DNA of 54,183 nt from Firmicutes bacterium HGW-Firmicutes-8 (lineage in GTDB: Bacteria > Bacillota > Thermincolia > Thermincolales > UBA2595): the NCBI GenBank assembly GCA_002840165.1, contig PGZN01000010.1, forward strand, positions 1 through 54,183, written 5' to 3'. Position 1 is the first letter of the stretch, and each line of letters begins with the position of its first letter. This document shows positions 11,574-20,150 of the stretch, piece after piece. The notes under the pieces are model-generated. The model was not told where the DNA came from. It did not search any database and worked only from the letters and a program-made list of their open reading frames with translations. The translations under genes and the position numbers were made by a program.

Positions 11574-11607
11574 CTATCCCCCGTTCATGAATTACCTCTA
11601 AAACATT

Positions 11608-11636
11608 ATTTTACCACATTATGTCTTTTATCACAA
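11608..11636 (-). promoter_or_regulatory. Promoter of gyrB-gyrA
   Basis: On the minus strand TTGTGA (11631-11636) and TAAAAT (11608-11613) are 17 nt apart, placed directly after the remB terminator and about 35 bp before the gyrB start. Confidence 0.6.
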
Positions 11637-11667
11637 GGACAAAGCAAAACCGTGGGCTACCACGGTT
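11637..11667 (-). terminator. Terminator overlapping the end of remB
   Basis: AACCGTGG (11648-11655) pairs with CCACGGTT (11660-11667), and the minus strand continues TTTTGCTTTG. The remB stop codon lies in the 4-nt loop, so the last remB codons form the 5' arm. Confidence 0.65.
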
Positions 11668-11938
11668 CTTCACTGCTGAAGCTGTCTAGATTGGACAGTT
11701 GTTCATCTGATCTCTTCTTTAAAGTCATTGATGAGATTGGAGACATGTATACCCTCTTTGATGTAATAATTAAGGCCTTGGCATTAGCTTTTGCCGTGAT
11801 AAGGCTGAGAAAACCGTCCTCTTCTGCCAATTCCATAAATTCTTTATTAATTTCGTTTTTTTTCATTAATTGATTGTTTAGGATGGTAATTACTTCGTCT
11901 TTAGAAACTACAACGTCTCCTCCAAGATGAATGAACAT
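11657..11938 (-). CDS. remB: DUF370 family regulator, RemB/YaaB-like
   Basis: This small protein of 93 residues starts MFIHLGGDVVVSKDEVI, the DUF370 signature. B. subtilis has its counterpart (yaaB/remB) in the same place between recF and gyrB, and the family includes the biofilm-matrix regulator RemA, a DNA-binding protein. I chose the ATG at 11938 because GGAGGG lies just upstream; an earlier in-frame ATG lies inside recF without such a site. One base separates it from the recF stop, so translation is probably coupled. The target genes here are unknown. Confidence 0.9.
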   Translation of the reverse strand: MFIHLGGDVVVSKDEVITILNNQLMKKNEINKEFMELAEEDGFLSLITAKANAKALIITSKRVYMSPISSMTLKKRSDEQLSNLDSFSSEEPW

Positions 11939-11939
11939 A

Positions 11940-13064
11940 TTAACCCTCCTGTACAAGAAATATTTTCCCGTTTTTTACTTCGAATATCCGGCTGTTGTTT
12001 TCAATCGGTTGGTAGACCTCCTCTATTTCGGTTGTCGTCATAAAGATCTGTACTTTTCCTTTTACCGCCCCCAGTAAAAATTTTCTGCGGCCGGCATCAA
12101 GTTCGGACATTACATCATCGAGCAGCAGTATCGGATACTCCCCGGTTTCCTTTTTCATAAACTCTATTTCCGAGAGCTTCATACTAATTGCCGAAGTACG
12201 CTGTTGACCCTGTGAACCAAATACTCTGATATCAGTGTCCCCTACTTTAATGTCAATATCATCTCTGTGGGGACCTAATAGTGTTATCCCTTTTATTATC
12301 TCCATACTTCTGGTTTCTTTAAGCCTCTGTAAAAAATAATCTTCCATCGACGTTCCTTCAGTTCCCTTGTTTACATCAACGGAAGGAATATAGGATAGAT
12401 TTAATTCTTCACGTCCTGCAGTTATCTTCCTGTGTATCGACCGGGCCAGAGGTTCAATCTTTTGGATAACCTCTGCTCTCTTTTTGATAATATGAGAACC
12501 GAACTCCACCAGCTGCATATCCCAAACATCAAGCAGCTCAGGGCTTTCTTTTTGGTCCCGGACTGCCTTTAAGAGATTATTGCGCTGGCTTACCACCCGG
12601 TTGTAGTTGGCCAGGTTATGACAATAAAAAGGACTGGTCTGGGATATTTCTATGTCCAGGAATCTTCTCCTGATGGACGGGCCTCCTTTAACCAGCAACA
12701 TGTCTTCAGGTGAAAATAATACAGCATTAATAGTTCCTAAAAGTTCGCTGAGTTTTTTCTGGGTTTGATTATTTACCTTTAATAGTTTTTTTCCGTCTGC
12801 TCTTGCAGATATTTCTATTTTCACACTGCCGGCGTATCTTTCGCCAGACAGGTTAATGTAAAAGAGTTTCTCGCCTTTCGTAATAAGGTCTAAGTCATTG
12901 TTGGTCCGGTGTGATTTCCCTGTTACTGTATATAAAATTGCCTCCAAGAGGTTCGTTTTTCCCTGGGCATTTTCCCCTATCAGAATATTATACGCCGGAT
13001 GAAAATCTACCTGCAGATTCTTGTAGTTTCTGAAATTGCTTAGAGATATGCCGCGAATAAGCAA
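11940..13064 (-). CDS. recF: DNA replication and repair protein RecF
   Basis: RecF is an ABC/SMC-like ATPase that helps load RecA at gaps on single-stranded DNA. The protein has 374 residues. Walker A is GENAQGKT (residues 30-37), the signature region reads FGSQGQQRTSA, and Walker B is ILLLDDVMSELD. The start appears to be a TTG at 13062-13064 with AAGGGG upstream. It sits in the standard dnaA-dnaN-recF order and is followed at once by remB. Confidence 0.96.
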   Translation of the reverse strand: MLIRGISLSNFRNYKNLQVDFHPAYNILIGENAQGKTNLLEAILYTVTGKSHRTNNDLDLITKGEKLFYINLSGERYAGSVKIEISARADGKKLLKVNNQTQKKLSELLGTINAVLFSPEDMLLVKGGPSIRRRFLDIEISQTSPFYCHNLANYNRVVSQRNNLLKAVRDQKESPELLDVWDMQLVEFGSHIIKKRAEVIQKIEPLARSIHRKITAGREELNLSYIPSVDVNKGTEGTSMEDYFLQRLKETRSMEIIKGITLLGPHRDDIDIKVGDTDIRVFGSQGQQRTSAISMKLSEIEFMKKETGEYPILLLDDVMSELDAGRRKFLLGAVKGKVQIFMTTTEIEEVYQPIENNSRIFEVKNGKIFLVQEG

Positions 13065-13093
13065 TTACTCACAACCCCTTTGTAACTACACCC

Positions 13094-14203
13094 CTAAACA
13101 ATTCTGATTGGTAATATCAAATAAATATAGTTTTCGTCATCTGCCGGTTTTATTATACCGGGGCTTAAGGACCCAGTCAACTCAAGTAGTATTTCTTCGG
13201 CGTCAACTACCTTCAGGGAATCAATCAAGTATTTGGAATTAAAAGCTATCTGGGTATCTTCACCTTCCATTTCAATAGACAACTGTTCTTCAATCTTCCC
13301 AATCTCAGGACTATTGGAGTTTATTATCAGGGTATCTTTACTGCTCGTTAATTTTATAACATTTGCGCCTTCTTTAGCCAGTAATGAAGCCCTTTCGGCA
13401 GCTTCCAAAAATTCTTTTGTTTTAGCCCTGACCTTTGTTTTACACCCCTGTGGAATAACCTGTTTATAATTAGGGAACTGGCCTTCTATTAATCTTGAAA
13501 TGAGCCTTATACCAGGCATTTCGAAAACTACCTGGTTATCTCCAAATGAAATTTTTAAATCCCCGGTTTCACCTGTCATAATCCTGTTTAGTTCGTTAAG
13601 GGTTTTTCCGGGAACTATCACAGACTTTCCGAAATTTGTTTCTCCACAATCAATACTTCCTGATCGGAAAGCCAGTCTATGAGTATCAGTAGCTACTAAT
13701 TTAATACTGTCATTTTCTATTTCCATTAGAATACCTGTAAAAATAGGTCTGTTATCATCTGAGGACACGGCAAAACCAACTTGTTTAATCATGTTTTTAA
13801 AGAGATCCTGCTTAATAGTAATAGTAGATTCACTGTCTATTGCCGGAAGGATGGGAAAATCATTAGGCGATAATCCTAATAAACTAAATTCAGACAGTCC
13901 ATATTTAAATAAGGTGTTGTTGTTTTCCTTATCTGTCTCAATATCAATTTTGACATCAGGCAGCCTCCTTACTATTTCTCCCAGGTACCTGGCCGGCAGA
14001 ACAACCCCGCCTTCTTCAATAACCGATACAGGAACAATACACTCTATTCCTAACTCAAGGTCTGTGGCTGTGAAAATAAGCTGGCCGTCCTGCGCTTTAA
14101 TAAGTATCCCCGACAAAATGGGTAAAGGGTTCTTTGAAGATACGGCCCTCTGGACAACTTGAACTCCATGTGATAGAACATCTTTGGTAGCAGAGATTTT
14201 CAT
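13094..14203 (-). CDS. dnaN: DNA polymerase III beta sliding clamp
   Basis: DnaN forms the ring-shaped dimer that tethers the replicative polymerase to DNA. The chosen start (MKISATKDVLSHGVQ) gives 369 residues, the normal three-domain clamp length. AGGAGG lies 9 nt upstream of the ATG at 14203; an earlier in-frame ATG at 14245 lacks one. The C-terminus ends YLILPIRIV, which resembles the clamp's usual peptide-binding tail. It lies 197 bp downstream of dnaA, and that gap carries DnaA boxes. Confidence 0.97.
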   Translation of the reverse strand: MKISATKDVLSHGVQVVQRAVSSKNPLPILSGILIKAQDGQLIFTATDLELGIECIVPVSVIEEGGVVLPARYLGEIVRRLPDVKIDIETDKENNNTLFKYGLSEFSLLGLSPNDFPILPAIDSESTITIKQDLFKNMIKQVGFAVSSDDNRPIFTGILMEIENDSIKLVATDTHRLAFRSGSIDCGETNFGKSVIVPGKTLNELNRIMTGETGDLKISFGDNQVVFEMPGIRLISRLIEGQFPNYKQVIPQGCKTKVRAKTKEFLEAAERASLLAKEGANVIKLTSSKDTLIINSNSPEIGKIEEQLSIEMEGEDTQIAFNSKYLIDSLKVVDAEEILLELTGSLSPGIIKPADDENYIYLILPIRIV

Positions 14204-14291
14204 GCAAAAATCCTCCTTTGATCCCAAAAAAACATAAATTCTCAAGTATCTATATTATATAGTTAAATTAAGGAGTAATAGTAGTAGGGCC

Positions 14292-14363
14292 TGTGAATAA
14301 GTGGATATCTCTGTTGAACCTGTCCCATTCTATTTGTTAAGGCTGTTGAAAAGATGTAGATAA
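14292..14363 (-). promoter_or_regulatory. DnaA boxes between dnaA and dnaN
   Basis: The consensus box TTATTCACA is present on the minus strand at 14292-14300, and a close match TTATCTACA at 14355-14363. A second DnaA-box cluster downstream of dnaA is usual in bipartite firmicute origins, where it also autoregulates the dnaA operon. Confidence 0.6.
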
Positions 14364-14400
14364 ATAGGAGTAAGATATCAACATATCCAGAAAAATAAAA

Positions 14401-15759
14401 CTAGTTTGATTGAAGGATATTATCTTTCAATTGTTTGACAGTTAATTGGAGAGTAGTATCTTCTTTGAGGTTGGTGGATATTTTTTCATGTGCATGCATA
14501 ACAGTTGTATGGTCTCTGCCACCGAACTCTTCACCGATTTTAGGTAAGGAGTTATCAGTTAGTTCACGGCTTAAATACATCGCTATTTGTCTTGGAAAAG
14601 CCACGGAACGAGTACGTCTTTTTGATTTAAAATCTTCAAGTTTTAAACTAAAGTAAGCGGAAACAATTTGTTGAATCAATCCTATTGTGATCAATTTGGG
14701 TTTCGGTGCAGGCAGAATATCTTTCAGGGCTTCGCAGGCCAGTTCGTTTGTAATTTGATTATGGGTAAGAGAGGAATAAGCCATTACTCTAATAAGTGCG
14801 CCTTCCAGTTCCCTTATATTAGAATGAATCTGGTTGGCAATATAGGAAATAACGTCATTAGATACCTGCAGATTTTCTAATTTAGCTTTTTTACGAAGGA
14901 TGGCAATCCGGGTCTCTAAATCCGGTGGCTGAATATCCGTAATTAAACCCCATTCAAATCGTGAACGAAGCCGGTCTTCTAAAGTAGGTATTTCTTTGGG
15001 GGGTCTGTCACTGGAGATTATTATTTGTTTATTTGCTTCATATAAAGCATTAAATGTATGAAAAAATTCTTCTTGGGTTCTTTCCTTACCGGCCAGAAAC
15101 TGGATATCATCAACAAGAAGAATATCCATATTCCGGTATTTGTTTCTAAATTCGACTGTTTTATCGTCACGGATAGAATTAATAAGTTCGTTCGTAAACT
15201 TTTCGGAAGAAACGTAAACAACCTTAGTGGCAGGAGCGCTGGTTAAAATATAATGGCCAATGGCCTGCATCAGATGAGTTTTTCCCAAGCCAACGCCCCC
15301 ATATATAAAAAGAGGATTATAAGATTTGGCGGGGGATTCTGCTACCGCCAGAGAAGCTGCATGGGCAAAACGGTTGCTGTTGCCAACCACGAACGTATCA
15401 AAGGTGTACTTGGGATTTAAGTAAGTAGAAATAATATCCTCACCTATATTTCTATTTATAGAGGATACCGCATTAGCTAAATTTTCGGGAACACTAAAAT
15501 CTCCCAATCCGGGGAGGACAAAAGAAAGCCCAACTTCCCGGTTCGTGACTTCCTGTAATGAGTCCTTGATTAAATCGTAGTAACGGCTTTCTAACCAATC
15601 TTTGGCAAAGCCATTTGGTACTTCGATTACCATTGTGTGGTCACTAAACTTTATAGGTTTCGTAGACTTAAGCCACGTTTCGAAAGATGGCGTGCTGACC
15701 TGTTTTTCAATAAGTTCCAAAGCCTTTCGCCATATTTCGGCACAATCTAGTAGTAGCAT
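14401..15759 (-). CDS. dnaA: Chromosomal replication initiator DnaA
   Basis: This AAA+ ATPase binds DnaA boxes, opens oriC and recruits helicase. The protein has 452 residues: an N-terminal domain I (to about 85), a short linker, the AAA+ core with Walker A GGVGLGKT (154-161) and Walker [10 protein letters not shown], and a C-terminal helix-turn-helix with the signature [15 protein letters not shown]. The ATG at 15759 is supported by GGGAGG 8 nt upstream; an upstream TTG in frame overlaps that site. It heads the left replichore and reads away from oriC. Confidence 0.98.
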   Translation of the reverse strand: MLLLDCAEIWRKALELIEKQVSTPSFETWLKSTKPIKFSDHTMVIEVPNGFAKDWLESRYYDLIKDSLQEVTNREVGLSFVLPGLGDFSVPENLANAVSSINRNIGEDIISTYLNPKYTFDTFVVGNSNRFAHAASLAVAESPAKSYNPLFIYGGVGLGKTHLMQAIGHYILTSAPATKVVYVSSEKFTNELINSIRDDKTVEFRNKYRNMDILLVDDIQFLAGKERTQEEFFHTFNALYEANKQIIISSDRPPKEIPTLEDRLRSRFEWGLITDIQPPDLETRIAILRKKAKLENLQVSNDVISYIANQIHSNIRELEGALIRVMAYSSLTHNQITNELACEALKDILPAPKPKLITIGLIQQIVSAYFSLKLEDFKSKRRTRSVAFPRQIAMYLSRELTDNSLPKIGEEFGGRDHTTVMHAHEKISTNLKEDTTLQLTVKQLKDNILQSN

Positions 15760-16455
15760 TAGCGGACCTCCCAAATAATTAAGAGAAAAATATACTTATT
15801 GAGAACAATTCACCAAAAGTTATCAACAGCATTGTGTAAAAAGCATATAAATCACTAATACCGTTGGGTTTGTCGGAAAGGAACAGTATATAAATCAATC
15901 TGACCCCTACAGAATAAAGGGATGAAATAAGTTGAGCAAAGGGAAAAAAAAGCCTGGTATTATTTTAAGAAGGACCTAGAAAGGCACACAGAACACAAAA
16001 CAAAGAAGTTATCCACAGGTTTTACACAAGAAAACTCTGCTCAAGTAGACCCGGGGAAATGTTTTACAAAACGACAATAACTCCTGAAAAACGAAATAAA
16101 AATACCATTCTAAAAAATGGTATAAAATTTAAATAATCGTTAACTTATTCACGGATTATCCCCAACCTGTACCTTTATTTTCAGAAATATCCAAAACGGC
16201 AGCCGAAAGTAGATGAGACGCATGGACATTAAAAAAACGTCTTTACGGCTACCGGTAAAAAGCTGTTCGGTAGGTGGAAAAAAAATCATATAGAGAGTAA
16301 ATTTAGTAAGTTAATGATATCAAATTTCAGGGGGGTTATCAACTGTTAATTTCAAAGTTATACACAAGTACAGGGAGTTCTGCACATCCTGATAGGCCAG
16401 CGGAAAGGAAAAAGAACGGTAGACCTTGACGGTGTAGTCGTATTAATATATAATT
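15760..16455. other. Chromosomal origin of replication (oriC)
   Basis: The 760-bp gap between the divergent dnaA and rpmH genes has no coding region. DnaA-box matches on the plus strand: TTATCAACA 15820-15828, TTATCCACA (consensus) 16009-16017, TTTTACACA 16020-16028, TTATTCACG 16145-16153, TTATCCCCA 16156-16164, TTATCAACT 16336-16344, TTATACACA 16358-16366. One lies on the minus strand at 15833-15841. An AT-rich stretch at 16082-16145 is the best candidate for the unwinding element and holds an 8-bp inverted repeat (ATACCATT...AATGGTAT, 16102-16123). The strand switch of almost all genes here agrees. Confidence 0.92.
16426..16454 (+). promoter_or_regulatory. Promoter of rpmH-rnpA operon
   Basis: TTGACG (16426-16431) and TATAAT (16449-16454) are 17 nt apart, placed about 68 bp before the rpmH start. 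It is a strong sigma-A promoter and marks the start of the right-hand transcription block. Confidence 0.85.
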
Positions 16456-16521
16456 TTGTATGTATGTCTCAGGAAGAAACTACCCTGTATTACAGGTTTG
16501 CTTAAAAGGAGGTGTGTTAGT

Positions 16522-16656
16522 TTGAAAAGGACATATCAGCCGAAAAACCGGAAACACAAGAGGGTTCACGGTTTTTTGAAGAGAATGAGTACCAAGGCAG
16601 GTCAAAATGTTATTAAAAGACGACGTCTCAAAGGAAGAACGAAACTTTCAGCATAA
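16522..16656 (+). CDS. rpmH: Ribosomal protein L34
   Basis: This is a highly basic 44-residue protein of the large ribosomal subunit, starting [19 protein letters not shown] and ending GRTKLSA, as in the family. The start is a TTG at 16522 with AAGGAGGTG upstream; the longer reading from 16456 would add residues unlike any L34. A small GC-rich hairpin follows the stop, and rnpA comes next, as in nearly all bacteria. Confidence 0.97.
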   Translation: MKRTYQPKNRKHKRVHGFLKRMSTKAGQNVIKRRRLKGRTKLSA

Positions 16657-16679
16657 GGGCCGCTTCTAGTGGCCTTTTG
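16657..16679 (+). terminator. Hairpin with short T-run after rpmH
   Basis: GGCCGC (16658-16663) pairs with GTGGCC (16669-16674), followed by TTTT. It could partly terminate transcription so that the abundant L34 message exceeds rnpA, or act as a processing site. Confidence 0.5.
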
Positions 16680-16769
16680 ATTGTTATGGAGCTATGATTG
16701 ACTGAATCAAAGAGTATTTTCGGGGCATATTATATATGTTAGCCAGAATTTGCCTGCGGAGTTAAGAAG

Positions 16770-17159
16770 ATGACTTTTATTAAAGGGCTTAGACTAAACA
16801 AGGAATTTGCAGAGGTGTACAATAAAGGCGGCTCTGTTGTAAACAGGTTTTTGGTGCTGTATTACCTTCCTAAAGACCAGGAATACACAAGGGTAGGTTT
16901 TTCTGTCGGGAAAAAATTCGGTAATGCCGTAAAAAGAAATAGAATGAAAAGAATTCTGAGGGAAATCTGCAGACTGCATATGAAGCAGATAAATAAAGGT
17001 TTTAATTGCATCATCATCGCCCGGCCAAGGGGCGCCGGGGAGAACTACCAGACAATAGAAAAAAGTTTCCTCAAGCTCGCCGACAAAGCGAGATTGTTAA
17101 GAAAAGAGATGCTTGATTGTGAAATCCCTAGTGATAGCGGTGATCCAGTTTTATCGTAA
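16770..17159 (+). CDS. rnpA: Ribonuclease P protein component
   Basis: RnpA is the protein subunit of RNase P, which trims the 5' leader of pre-tRNAs together with the catalytic RNA. The basic protein has 129 residues and carries the RNR signature (NAVKRNRMKRILRE) near residue 50-65. The C-terminal 15-20 residues are acidic and overlap the yidD frame. The ribosome site (GAAG) is weak. The RNase P RNA gene is not in the window. Confidence 0.96.
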   Translation: MTFIKGLRLNKEFAEVYNKGGSVVNRFLVLYYLPKDQEYTRVGFSVGKKFGNAVKRNRMKRILREICRLHMKQINKGFNCIIIARPRGAGENYQTIEKSFLKLADKARLLRKEMLDCEIPSDSGDPVLS

Positions 17160-17328
17160 AGTTATCTCGCCCTTGAAACCGAGCGCCTGTCGTTTTTACC
17201 CGACCTGCTCCGAATATGCGGTCCAGGCTGTGCAAAAGTATGGTGTTATCAGGGGTGTGATAAAGGCTTTGGGAAGAATATTGCGGTGTCACCCTTTCAA
17301 TCCCGGAGGGTTTGACCCGGTACAATAA
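17113..17328 (+). CDS. yidD: Membrane protein insertion efficiency factor YidD
   Basis: YidD is a small protein of 71 residues acting at the inner face of the membrane, where it aids YidC-dependent insertion. The family signature CRFYPTCSEYA and the later GRILRCHPFNPGGFDPV are both present. The start is probably the TTG at 17113 (a GTG two codons on is also possible). It overlaps rnpA by 47 nt and precedes yidC by 28 bp, the usual order. Confidence 0.95.
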   Translation: MIVKSLVIAVIQFYRKVISPLKPSACRFYPTCSEYAVQAVQKYGVIRGVIKALGRILRCHPFNPGGFDPVQ

Positions 17329-17356
17329 ATGTGCGTATTTGAAGGAGGGTTAGGAC

Positions 17357-18091
17357 TTGACTTTTTTCGATCCATTGGTAAACGGGATGACAGAGATCCT
17401 CAATTTTTTTTACGGGCTGACTAAAACAATAGGCTTGCCTAGTTACGGCTTGGCGATAATTCTTTTAACGATTGCAATTAAAATGCTTCTGTTTCCCCTC
17501 AGTGTAAAACAGATGAGGTCATTAAAGATTACACAGCAGCTTCAGCCCAAAATTAAGGAGGTTCAGGAGAAATATAAAAAGGATCCTCAAAAAGCCCAGG
17601 CGGCTGTGATGGAGATTTATAAGCAATACGGCGCGAGTCCTCTATCGGGATGCTTGCCATTATTGATTCAGATGCCAATATTGATCGCTTTATACCAGAC
17701 GCTGTATACTTTTAAATTTTCAGTGGCAGCACACGCTACTTTCCTATATAATCCGGATTGGAACTTTTGGATACACAGTCTGAAGAATCCTGATAAGTAT
17801 TTTATACTGCCTGTGCTTGCGGCGGCCACTACGTTCGCTTTACAGAGAATGACGACAAATATGCAGGACCAGACCCAAAAAACCATGCTTTTCGCGATGC
17901 CTTTATTTATCGGTTTTATTACATACACGCTGCCGTCCGGATTGGGACTATATTGGGTAATTACTAATATTGTTGGGGTACTCCAGCAGTATTTCATAAA
18001 CAAACAGCCAATGCCAGTTGTAGTTAAGGAGGAAGTTACCAGCGATGAGGGAACTCGTAAGAAGCGCAAGAACGACCGAGGAAGCAATTGA
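17357..18091 (+). CDS. yidC: Membrane protein insertase YidC/SpoIIIJ
   Basis: This Oxa1/YidC family insertase has 244 residues, near the short Gram-positive length, and places proteins in the membrane with or without SecYEG. I see about five hydrophobic segments (near residues 22-45, 90-115, 140-155, 165-185, 190-215). The core hydrophilic groove segment reads LTIAIKMLLFPLSVKQMRS, with the conserved arginine, followed by a coiled-coil loop. No lipobox is apparent at the start, unlike many Bacillus homologues. The start is a TTG at 17357 with GGAGGG upstream. The C-terminus is highly charged and overlaps jag. Confidence 0.95.
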   Translation: MTFFDPLVNGMTEILNFFYGLTKTIGLPSYGLAIILLTIAIKMLLFPLSVKQMRSLKITQQLQPKIKEVQEKYKKDPQKAQAAVMEIYKQYGASPLSGCLPLLIQMPILIALYQTLYTFKFSVAAHATFLYNPDWNFWIHSLKNPDKYFILPVLAAATTFALQRMTTNMQDQTQKTMLFAMPLFIGFITYTLPSGLGLYWVITNIVGVLQQYFINKQPMPVVVKEEVTSDEGTRKKRKNDRGSN

Positions 18092-18665
18092 AGCAGCTCT
18101 AGAGGAATTGGGATTAAGTAAAGATGAAGTGGAAGTTGAAGTTTTAGAAGAACCAAATAAAGGGTTGTTCGGTTTCCTGGGTGTTAAAGACGCTACGGTT
18201 AAAGTTAAAGAGTGTGCCAACCCGGAGAAAAAAGCGGTTAAAATTCTTAATGACATTTTTAGCTGTATGAAGCTGGAGGTAGACATTACGATAAGTGAAA
18301 TTGACGGCCGCACACTGATTAACCTTAACGGGCCGGACCTGGGAATTCTTATTGGACGCCGGGGGGATACGCTTGACGCTATTCAGTATTACATAAACCT
18401 GGCAGCCAACAAAAACGCTGAGAAACGCGTGCGGTTTATCATTGATGTGGAGGGCTACCGCCGGAGAAGGGAAGAAACCCTGAGCAACCTGGCTCACAGG
18501 CTCGCTGACAAAGCTAAACGTAAAGGAAAAGATGTTGTTTTGGAACCGATGAACCCTCACGAAAGAAGGGTTATTCATACGGCTCTGCAGAATAACAAGG
18601 ATGTCTTTACATATAGTGAAGGCGAGGAACCATACCGCAAGATAATCATCGCGCCAAAAGCTTAA
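18045..18665 (+). CDS. jag: RNA-binding protein Jag/KhpB
   Basis: This cytoplasmic RNA-binding protein has 206 residues. It has an N-terminal Jag domain with the KGLFGFLG motif (about 43-51), a KH domain with GRRGDTLDAIQY (about 104-117), and a C-terminal R3H domain (NPHERRVIHTALQ). In other firmicutes it partners KhpA and affects cell division and sporulation. The ATG has AAGGAGG upstream inside the yidC frame, so the 47-nt overlap with yidC appears real and suggests coupled translation. Confidence 0.94.
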   Translation: MRELVRSARTTEEAIEAALEELGLSKDEVEVEVLEEPNKGLFGFLGVKDATVKVKECANPEKKAVKILNDIFSCMKLEVDITISEIDGRTLINLNGPDLGILIGRRGDTLDAIQYYINLAANKNAEKRVRFIIDVEGYRRRREETLSNLAHRLADKAKRKGKDVVLEPMNPHERRVIHTALQNNKDVFTYSEGEEPYRKIIIAPKA

Positions 18666-18697
18666 TTAAAACAAAGTTAAACTTTAATAAATTCCTG

Positions 18698-18730
18698 AAA
18701 CCCAGTAATAACCAATATTACTGGGTTTTT
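18698..18730 (+). terminator. Terminator after jag
   Basis: AAACCCAGTAATA and TATTACTGGGTTT form a perfect 12-13-bp stem (18698-18728) with a 5-nt loop and a T-run. It lies 33 bp after jag and 18 bp before mnmE, so it marks the end of the rpmH-jag unit or attenuates transcription into mnmE. Confidence 0.85.
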
Positions 18731-18747
18731 GCGAAGGAAGTGTTATC

Positions 18748-20124
18748 GTGCTTGATGACACCATCGCGGCAATTTCCACCCCTATTGGGGCCGCTGGGAT
18801 TGGCATTGTCCGGGTTAGCGGCAGAAACGCTATTCCGGTTGTGGAAAAGATATTTAGCAGTAAAAAAAAGAAAATGACCGACGCCCCCAGCCACAGTATG
18901 TTATATGGCCACATTGTCGACCCGGAGGGGAAAGTAGTAGATGAAGTATTGGTCTCGGTGATGAGGGCGCCGCATAGTTTTACAGCGGAAGATGTTGTGG
19001 AAATCAACTGTCACGGTGGCGTAGTAGCCGTCAGGAAAACGCTGGAGACTGTATTAAAAGCAGGCGCCAGGCCTGCTGAACCGGGAGAGTTCAGTAAACG
19101 CGCTTTTCTAAATGGGAGAATAGACTTGGCTCAGGCCGAGTCCATAATGGATCTGATTAGCGCTAAAACAGAAAGAAGCCTTAAGGTAGCTGTCAGTCAA
19201 CTTGAAGGGGCGCTTTCCGCCGCAATAAAAGCAATTCGTACGGAAATATTGGGTTTGCTGGCTCATATTGAAGCAGGGATTGATTTTCCCGAACATGATT
19301 TAGAGGATATCAGCAGGATACAAATCGAACAGAAAACCAAACTGATTTTAGACAGGGTGAAAAAACTGATAGATTCTGCCGGGACTGGAAAGGTTTTTCG
19401 CGAAGGACTCAAAACAGTTATTATCGGTAAACCTAATGTTGGTAAGTCATCTCTCCTGAATGCCCTGCTGAAGGAAAAGCGGGCTATCGTTACCGATATC
19501 CCGGGTACCACCAGGGATGCTATCGAAGAGATTGTCAGTTTAAGGGGTATCCCCCTTAAACTGGTTGATACAGCAGGTATAAGAGAAACTGATGACATCG
19601 TTGAAAAGATTGGTGTGGAGAAGACGATGGAAATGTTTGGAGAAGCTGATCTGGTCCTCTTTATGATCGACGCCTCCACCGGGCTTACCGCTGACGATAG
19701 GGAGATATTTCCTCTCTTAAAGGGAAAAAACCGGCTGCTGATTATTAATAAAACTGATATTAAAAAGGATATCGATCTTTCGGAAGCGGAAAATCACATA
19801 GAGCCGGAAAACGTTATCGAAATGTCCCTTTTCCAAGAAAAGGGGCTTGATAGATTGGAAGAAAGAATAGAAACCATGGTTTATGCGGGACTGGCGTCAG
19901 GCCAGGAAGAACTGCTGGTAACAAATATAAGGCACAAAAATGCTCTCGAAGAAGCAGGGCTGAGTATTGAAGAGGTACTTAAAGCATTGGCGGCAAATCT
20001 GCCGACAGACTGTCTCGCGATAGACTTAAAAACGGCCTGGGATAAACTCGGAGAGATTACCGGGGAAACGGTTGAGGACGATCTGGTGACCCAGATTTTT
20101 ACACGGTTTTGCATCGGTAAATAG
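18748..20124 (+). CDS. mnmE: tRNA uridine-5-carboxymethylaminomethyl modification GTPase
   Basis: MnmE works with MnmG to add the carboxymethylaminomethyl group at wobble U34 of certain tRNAs. The protein has 458 residues. An N-terminal formyl-THF-binding domain is followed by a helical domain with an embedded GTPase: GKPNVGKS (227-234), TTRDAI, DTAG and NKTD. It ends in CIGK, with the conserved cysteine at 455. The start is a GTG at 18748 with GAAGGAAG upstream. mnmG follows after 26 bp, and tRNA-Lys (UUU) and tRNA-Glu (UUC), both likely substrates, are at the far right of this window. Confidence 0.97.
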   Translation: MLDDTIAAISTPIGAAGIGIVRVSGRNAIPVVEKIFSSKKKKMTDAPSHSMLYGHIVDPEGKVVDEVLVSVMRAPHSFTAEDVVEINCHGGVVAVRKTLETVLKAGARPAEPGEFSKRAFLNGRIDLAQAESIMDLISAKTERSLKVAVSQLEGALSAAIKAIRTEILGLLAHIEAGIDFPEHDLEDISRIQIEQKTKLILDRVKKLIDSAGTGKVFREGLKTVIIGKPNVGKSSLLNALLKEKRAIVTDIPGTTRDAIEEIVSLRGIPLKLVDTAGIRETDDIVEKIGVEKTMEMFGEADLVLFMIDASTGLTADDREIFPLLKGKNRLLIINKTDIKKDIDLSEAENHIEPENVIEMSLFQEKGLDRLEERIETMVYAGLASGQEELLVTNIRHKNALEEAGLSIEEVLKALAANLPTDCLAIDLKTAWDKLGEITGETVEDDLVTQIFTRFCIGK

Positions 20125-20150
20125 GCGCTGTTTTTGTTGGGGAGGAAAAC

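Noticed and set aside
16102-16123. Terminator in oriC
   Set aside because: The ATACCATT/AATGGTAT inverted repeat is A/T-rich with a weak stem and lies far from any gene end; it fits better as part of the AT-rich unwinding region.
17113-18091. The two 47-nt overlaps (rnpA/yidD and yidC/jag)
   Set aside because: The equal length is striking but each overlap is explained by its own ribosome site and start; coincidence is the simpler reading.
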